Under the pieces are notes generated by a model, which did not search any database, was not told the origin of the DNA, and saw only the letters and a program-made list of their open reading frames with translations. DNA of 28,806 bases from CAWEFA01 sp963808135 (GTDB lineage Bacteria > Bacteroidota > Bacteroidia > Bacteroidales > DTGW01), in assembly GCA_963808135.1 (NCBI GenBank), contig CAWEFA010000123.1, positions 1 to 28,806 on the forward strand, in the 5' to 3' direction. The position numbers and the translations under genes were made by a program. Of the stretch, positions 24,842-28,806 are shown piece after piece (position 1 is the stretch's first letter; every line of letters begins with the position of its first letter).

Positions 24842-24871
24842 TTGCCGGTTCAGTTTCTTTTTCTACTTTTA
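24842..24871 (+). promoter_or_regulatory. Promoter of the symporter gene, TTG-N19-TACTTTTA
   Basis: TTG (24842-24844), 19 bases, TACTTTTA (24864-24871), seven of eight matches to TAnnTTTG. It gives a leader of about 40 bases and makes the transporter independent of the HipB-like gene. Confidence 0.5.
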
Positions 24872-24917
24872 TTATAAAAAAACTATTGAAGAGTTTCAAC
24901 GCTTAAAACAATTAAAC

Positions 24918-25856
24918 ATGTCTAAAATTAGGGCATTCATTGTCACTGCTTTTCCCCTTTGGGTGATAATTGGTGTAATTCTTACTTTTATTCATCCTTC
25001 ATTATTTACCTGGTTCTCAGGAAAAATGATAACATACGGACTTGGTGTTATTATGCTTGGCATGGGCTTGACTATTAGTTTTGAGGATTTTAAAAATGTT
25101 TTAAAGGTTCCCAAATGGGTTATTACAGGATTGGTGTTGCATTTTACTGTAATGCCTACTTTAGGCTGGGTTATGGCTTACATTTTTCAACTGCCCACTT
25201 ACTTTGCGGTTGGATTAATTCTTGTATCGTGCTGTCCGAGTGGAACAGCATCCAATGTTGTGTGTTACCTGGCAAGGGCAAATGTACCTCTTTCCGTTAC
25301 TACAACTTCTATTTCTACTTTTATGGCTATTTTCATGACGCCTCTTTTAAGCGCATTTATAATAGGAAGTAAAGTTGATGTTAATGGTTGGGCCTTATTT
25401 TTCGATACGCTGAAAGTAATTTTGCTACCCGTTTCCTTTGGAATAGCATTAAATAAATATATGCCAAAGATTACCAAAAAAATATTGCCCTTTGCGCCTA
25501 TCCTCGCAACATTTACCATTGTATTAATTGTATCCAGCATTATCGGTTCTGGAAAGAGTTTGATAGTAGCCTGCGGTTGGCGTTTAATCCTTGCTGTTAT
25601 AGGGTTGCATGCTTGCGGATTTTTATTGGGTTATGTTCTCACTATGTTAACTGCCAAAGACCCAAGGGTAAAGCAAACCATATCTATTGAAGTAGGCATG
25701 CAGAATTCGGGTCTTGGCGTAGTATTAGCAAAAAATAATTTCCCTAATCCGGCAACCGCTATCCCTTCTGCCATTTCAAGTGCAACGCACAGCATTATCG
25801 GCAGCATGTTAGCCGGAATCTGGCGTATTCAAAACAGAAAATATTCATCAGGATAA
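24918..25856 (+). CDS. Bile acid:sodium symporter (BASS) family transporter
   Basis: A 312-residue inner-membrane protein with about nine to ten hydrophobic helices. BASS hallmarks are present: 'MLGMGLTISFEDFKNVLKVPK', 'LILVSCCPSGTASNVVCYLARANVPLSVTTTSISTF' (the conserved 'CCPxGxxSN' block) and 'ISIEVGMQNSGLGVVLA' (the E-x-G-x-Q-N-S/A block near the sodium sites). Such transporters move organic anions with sodium; bacterial members include pantothenate and other acid carriers, so bile acid is only the family name. An upstream in-frame GTG at 24786 would add a poor N terminus and would sit before the promoter, so the ATG at 24918 is preferred. Confidence 0.88.
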   Translation: MSKIRAFIVTAFPLWVIIGVILTFIHPSLFTWFSGKMITYGLGVIMLGMGLTISFEDFKNVLKVPKWVITGLVLHFTVMPTLGWVMAYIFQLPTYFAVGLILVSCCPSGTASNVVCYLARANVPLSVTTTSISTFMAIFMTPLLSAFIIGSKVDVNGWALFFDTLKVILLPVSFGIALNKYMPKITKKILPFAPILATFTIVLIVSSIIGSGKSLIVACGWRLILAVIGLHACGFLLGYVLTMLTAKDPRVKQTISIEVGMQNSGLGVVLAKNNFPNPATAIPSAISSATHSIIGSMLAGIWRIQNRKYSSG

Positions 25857-25976
25857 TATCTAATAGGTTTATAAAATATTTTCAGTTTGTAGATTTTGTT
25901 TCTTCAAAGATTTCGAATATTCTAATTTTAAGCGTTCAATAAATTTATTCGATTTTTTGCTAATCATTTTCTATGA

Positions 25977-26006
25977 TTTGATTATTTTCGATAGCAAATA
26001 ACTTTT
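25977..26006 (+). promoter_or_regulatory. Promoter candidate of the TPR-CHAT gene
   Basis: TTTG (25977-25980), 18 bases, TAACTTTT (25999-26006), seven of eight matches to the -7 box. It ends six bases before the ATG at 26013, so the mRNA would be nearly leaderless. Confidence 0.45.
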
Positions 26007-26012
26007 AAGGAA

Positions 26013-28631
26013 ATGAGAACACTTGTTTTTTTTCTTTTATTTCTTTTTCTGTCATCTTTAAATTTATTTTCTCAGATTTTCGACAAAATAAAAAATGCTG
26101 TAAACGTGTCGAATTCTGATATTCTGAATTTCACAAAGGATAATATAGTCGATCATCTGAAAAAATCGCGTGAAGAATATGATGTATCGGATTTCAACTA
26201 TGCTGTTTCTTATAGCGATAATTCAGCTTTATACGAGTCGGAAGAAAAGTTCGGAAGAACAAAAAAAGTACTGCTATATGCACTAAGTCCGGAAAGTTTT
26301 AGTAACCGAACGCCGAAAGAAGTAGGCGAAGATTACAACGATGCAGGCGAGATGTTTTATGCGTCGGGAAGATACAGAACAGCGGAAAGCTGCTTTAAAA
26401 GCGCCCTGCAAACTTTTCAGGAAGGAGGCATGGCTGAAACCAAACAAACTGCACTTGTTATAAGCAACCTCGGTTTGCTGTACCATACTACCGGAAGGTA
26501 TTTTTTAGCCGACAGCCTTACAAAGCAGGCTATGGGTTTGCGAACAAAACTTGGCGATGATGAGAAAGGGATCGGCGCTTCCCTGAATAACCTTGCAGTT
26601 TTATATCGCGACATGGGGCTATATAACGAAGCTGAAGAAAATATAAGCAGGGCTGTTGATATTATTAAAAAATCAAATGGCGAAAATAGTGCTGCTTATG
26701 CCATTGTCCTGAATAATGAAGGTATATTGTATCAAACCATTGGGAAATTTAAAGAAAGCGAACAACAGTTGCTAAAGGCAATTGGCATTGCGGAGAAAGT
26801 TTTGGGAAATAAATCCCCGAATTTTATCCGAATGAAAGTTAATCTTGCCTTGCTTTACCAGTCGGAAAACAAGTATAACGAAGCTGAAAAGATATATCTC
26901 CAGGCCATTGAAATTAAAAAAAGGCGTTTGGGTACAAGCCATCCCGATTACGCTTTGCTTCTCAGAAACCTTGCTGCATTATACGAATTAAAAGAACAGT
27001 TTGATAAAGTTGAAACCAACCTCAACCAGGCCATTGAAATTTATAAGAAAAAATTAGGAACGCAACATCCTTCTTACGCGGCTGCAATTTATGAATTGGG
27101 AAGATATTATCAATATCTCGGAAAAACTAATAAAGCCCTGCCCTTATTAAACGAAGCGCTTAATATACAGAAAACTGCCCTCGGCGAACATCATCCAGCT
27201 TATGTTGCCACACTCGAAGCCCTTGCAATTTTACACTGGCAAAATAATGACATTCCACCGGCAGCGGAAACATATAAAAAAGTTATGGATGAATACCTTT
27301 ATCAGGTAAGGATTTATTTTCCGCCAATGAGCGAATACGATAAAACAAGATTTTGGGAAAATATTTATCCTAAATTCATAAGGTTCAACTCCTTTGTAAT
27401 TGATGCTGAAAAAGCCATGCCTTCGCTGGTTGGCGATATGTACAATTATCATATTGCCACAAAAGCTTTATTGCTAAACGCAACAAATAAAGTAAAAGAA
27501 AATATCCTAAACAGTTCCGATACTTCGCTAATTAATAAATACAACCAATGGCTGAGCGAAAAAGAATATTTAGCCAAACTTTATACTTTAACTAAGGAAG
27601 AACTGGCAGCCGATAAAATTAATGTTGATTCGCTTGAAAACGATGCCAACTGGAAGGAAAAGAACTTATCCAAAATGTCGGAATTGTTTTCACAAGGCTA
27701 TGAAAGCAAATCAATAGGGTTTGATAATATTGCCGCAAAGCTGAATAACAATGAATCGGCAATTGAAATAATCAGGTTCAGGCATTATAACAAATTACAA
27801 GTTGATACTGCAATTTATTATGCCGCCCTCGTTTTAACAAAATCATCGACAATTCCAAAATTGGTTGTTTATAAAAATGGCAATGAGTTGGAGACTAATT
27901 CTGCCAAAGCTTACAGAAAGGCGATGCAGAATGCAATGGAAGGCAAGGATTTTTTTGATGTGTATTGGAGTAAAATAGATGAACTAACAACCAGTGCCCA
28001 AAACTTATTCGTGTCGGTGGATGGCATTTATAACCAAATAAACCTTAACACCCTTCAGCAAAAATCCGGGAAATATCTTATTGATTATAAAAATATCATT
28101 CTGCTTTCCAACACAAAAAATCTTATAAAAGCCAGGAGCATTTCAAAAACCATTGCTAAACCTGTAACAGGAAAAAGCGCAGTTCTATTTGGCGATCCGG
28201 ATTATGCAAAAGATTGCGATTTAGACAAAGCAACCGGGATGATATTGCCCGATCTTCCTGGCACAAGAGTGGAGGTTAATAAAATTGCCCGTCAATTGAA
28301 CAAAAGCGCATGGAAAACTTCAATATTTCTTGGAGACACTGCAACCGAAGAAAATATTAAATTGGTTAAAAGTCCTTCTGTACTTCACATTGCAACTCAT
28401 GGCTTCTTTTTAACGGACATTAATGATAAAAAAAACGAAAAGGTTTTTGGCGTTGAACCTGTAAGGGCGGCAGAGAATCCTTTGCTCCGTTCGGGACTTA
28501 TGTTTACTGGCGCTGACAACACTTTACAACATATTGAACTCAAGGAAACGAAACGCAAAGACGATGGAATATTAGGAAATGCTGATGAATTCCTGTTCGT
28601 ATTTTTTCCCCATTTTCGTTCAGGAATATAA
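26013..28631 (+). CDS. Secreted TPR-CHAT protein, truncated in the CHAT domain
   Basis: 872 residues as read. A signal peptide (cleavage after 'SLNLFSQ', about 21) is followed by about seven Kinesin-light-chain-type TPRs of 42 residues (about 105-420, 'HPDYALLLRNLAALYE' style), a helical linker and a CHAT (caspase-like) domain from about 560. The CHAT His is present in 'HIATHGFF' (H796). The downstream 'SACETG' block holding the catalytic Cys is missing. Family-like sequence runs to 'DDGILGNADE' (about 858) and stops at GAATTC (28587-28592); the last 13 residues are unrelated. CHAT proteins are cysteine peptidases or scaffolds paired with TPR sensors. As it stands, this one cannot be catalytic. 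The break may be a cloning or assembly join rather than biology. Confidence 0.82.
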   Translation: MRTLVFFLLFLFLSSLNLFSQIFDKIKNAVNVSNSDILNFTKDNIVDHLKKSREEYDVSDFNYAVSYSDNSALYESEEKFGRTKKVLLYALSPESFSNRTPKEVGEDYNDAGEMFYASGRYRTAESCFKSALQTFQEGGMAETKQTALVISNLGLLYHTTGRYFLADSLTKQAMGLRTKLGDDEKGIGASLNNLAVLYRDMGLYNEAEENISRAVDIIKKSNGENSAAYAIVLNNEGILYQTIGKFKESEQQLLKAIGIAEKVLGNKSPNFIRMKVNLALLYQSENKYNEAEKIYLQAIEIKKRRLGTSHPDYALLLRNLAALYELKEQFDKVETNLNQAIEIYKKKLGTQHPSYAAAIYELGRYYQYLGKTNKALPLLNEALNIQKTALGEHHPAYVATLEALAILHWQNNDIPPAAETYKKVMDEYLYQVRIYFPPMSEYDKTRFWENIYPKFIRFNSFVIDAEKAMPSLVGDMYNYHIATKALLLNATNKVKENILNSSDTSLINKYNQWLSEKEYLAKLYTLTKEELAADKINVDSLENDANWKEKNLSKMSELFSQGYESKSIGFDNIAAKLNNNESAIEIIRFRHYNKLQVDTAIYYAALVLTKSSTIPKLVVYKNGNELETNSAKAYRKAMQNAMEGKDFFDVYWSKIDELTTSAQNLFVSVDGIYNQINLNTLQQKSGKYLIDYKNIILLSNTKNLIKARSISKTIAKPVTGKSAVLFGDPDYAKDCDLDKATGMILPDLPGTRVEVNKIARQLNKSAWKTSIFLGDTATEENIKLVKSPSVLHIATHGFFLTDINDKKNEKVFGVEPVRAAENPLLRSGLMFTGADNTLQHIELKETKRKDDGILGNADEFLFVFFPHFRSGI

Positions 28632-28804
28632 TTATACGGTACGATAACGAGGGTTTTAATCGATAATTGCCGGGCGACATCCGGCATATCGCCGAGGCCG
28701 GGAAGTGAGTATGGACTGATAGTAAAACAAATCGACCTGCTGATTTTGTTAGCGCTGTTTTTTTCCAGTTCGTTCAACAATAGAAGCCCTTCTCTCGGTT
28801 TTCT
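28593..28804 (-). CDS. Partial radical-SAM-like fragment running off the window
   Basis: From the right edge leftward, the minus strand has an open frame reading '...EGLLLLNELEKNSANKIS...FTISPYSLPGLGDMPDVARQL...KTLVIVPYNYIPER'. From memory this resembles the middle of radical-SAM proteins, where a strand-helix unit ends 'VxIVPYNYIP'. After 'PER' the match seems to shift by one base: the next frame gives 'GKKYEQEF', and one extra A in the A6 run would join them. The E-F codons are the GAATTC where the CHAT gene breaks. Both start and end lie outside or are cut off. Similarity was judged by eye, so moderate to low certainty. Confidence 0.4.
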
Positions 28805-28806
28805 TT

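Noticed and set aside
24786..24917. GTG start at 24786 for the symporter
   Set aside because: The extra 44 residues are unlike the family, and the likely promoter (24842-24871) lies inside them; the ATG at 24918 begins a normal BASS protein.
24762..24917. Remnant of hipA after the HipB-like gene
   Set aside because: None of the three frames gives HipA-like sequence in this short stretch.
28397..28592. The rest of the long minus-strand frame at the right end as coding sequence
   Set aside because: Left of the GAATTC it is only the antisense of the CHAT gene; only the part right of it looks like coding sequence.
1..28806. CRISPR arrays, insertion sequences, phage genes, rRNA
   Set aside because: No regularly spaced direct repeats of CRISPR type, no transposase or integrase frames, and no rRNA-like stretches were seen on either strand.

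Overview
The window looks like chromosomal DNA of an uncultured, low-GC member of the Bacteroidota. Three things point there: four large secreted proteins end in a type IX secretion system (T9SS) type A sorting domain (YPNP / FPNP start, basic 'IIKK/ILLIK/IVK' end); promoters fit the Bacteroidota pattern TTTG-N19-TAnnTTTG (best at 1027-1057 and 4120-4150); and Shine-Dalgarno sequences are mostly absent.

Layout. (1) 1-6103: housekeeping and surface genes: an MCE/MlaD lipid-transport protein (-), a secreted TPR protein (+), a small secreted protein of unknown role (-), tRNA-Asp with its own promoter and terminator (-), queC (-) and an EamA-type permease (+). (2) 6175-8165: three minus-strand genes: a conserved protein of unknown function, a 78-residue protein and a CMD-family protein that has lost its cysteines. 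The first is preceded by a tandem small-hairpin repeat. (3) 8331-14505: a set that fits breakdown of acetylated glucomannan: a T9SS-exported SGNH esterase with carbohydrate-binding-type domains, a cellobiose 2-epimerase and a T9SS-exported GH5-type mannanase. The mannanase is split by a one-base frameshift. The two secreted enzymes share the same long structured leader element at the same distance from their start codons. (4) 14885-24117: a two-gene operon with an 8-bp gap. It encodes a giant beta-helix protein carrying one dockerin and one cohesin, and a scaffold-like protein with three cohesins, two Big2-type and six PKD-type domains. Both end in T9SS sorting domains. (5) 24385-25856: an orphan HipB-like repressor with twin palindromic operators over its promoter, then a bile-acid:sodium-symporter-family transporter. 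(6) 26013-28806: a secreted TPR-CHAT protein whose CHAT domain breaks off exactly at a GAATTC (EcoRI) site. Beyond it, the opposite strand encodes what looks like a radical-SAM fragment, so this end may be a cloning or assembly chimera.

How the genes may work together (inference): the esterase removes acetyl groups from mannan outside the cell, the mannanase cuts the backbone, and the cytoplasmic epimerase converts the imported disaccharides. The shared leaders suggest the two secreted enzymes answer to one signal. The cohesin/dockerin pair could build a cell-surface assembly, but the enzymes here carry no dockerin, so this is not shown to be a classic cellulosome. The strongest candidates for something new are the shared leader element with its paired-base changes and the T9SS-exported cohesin/dockerin operon.
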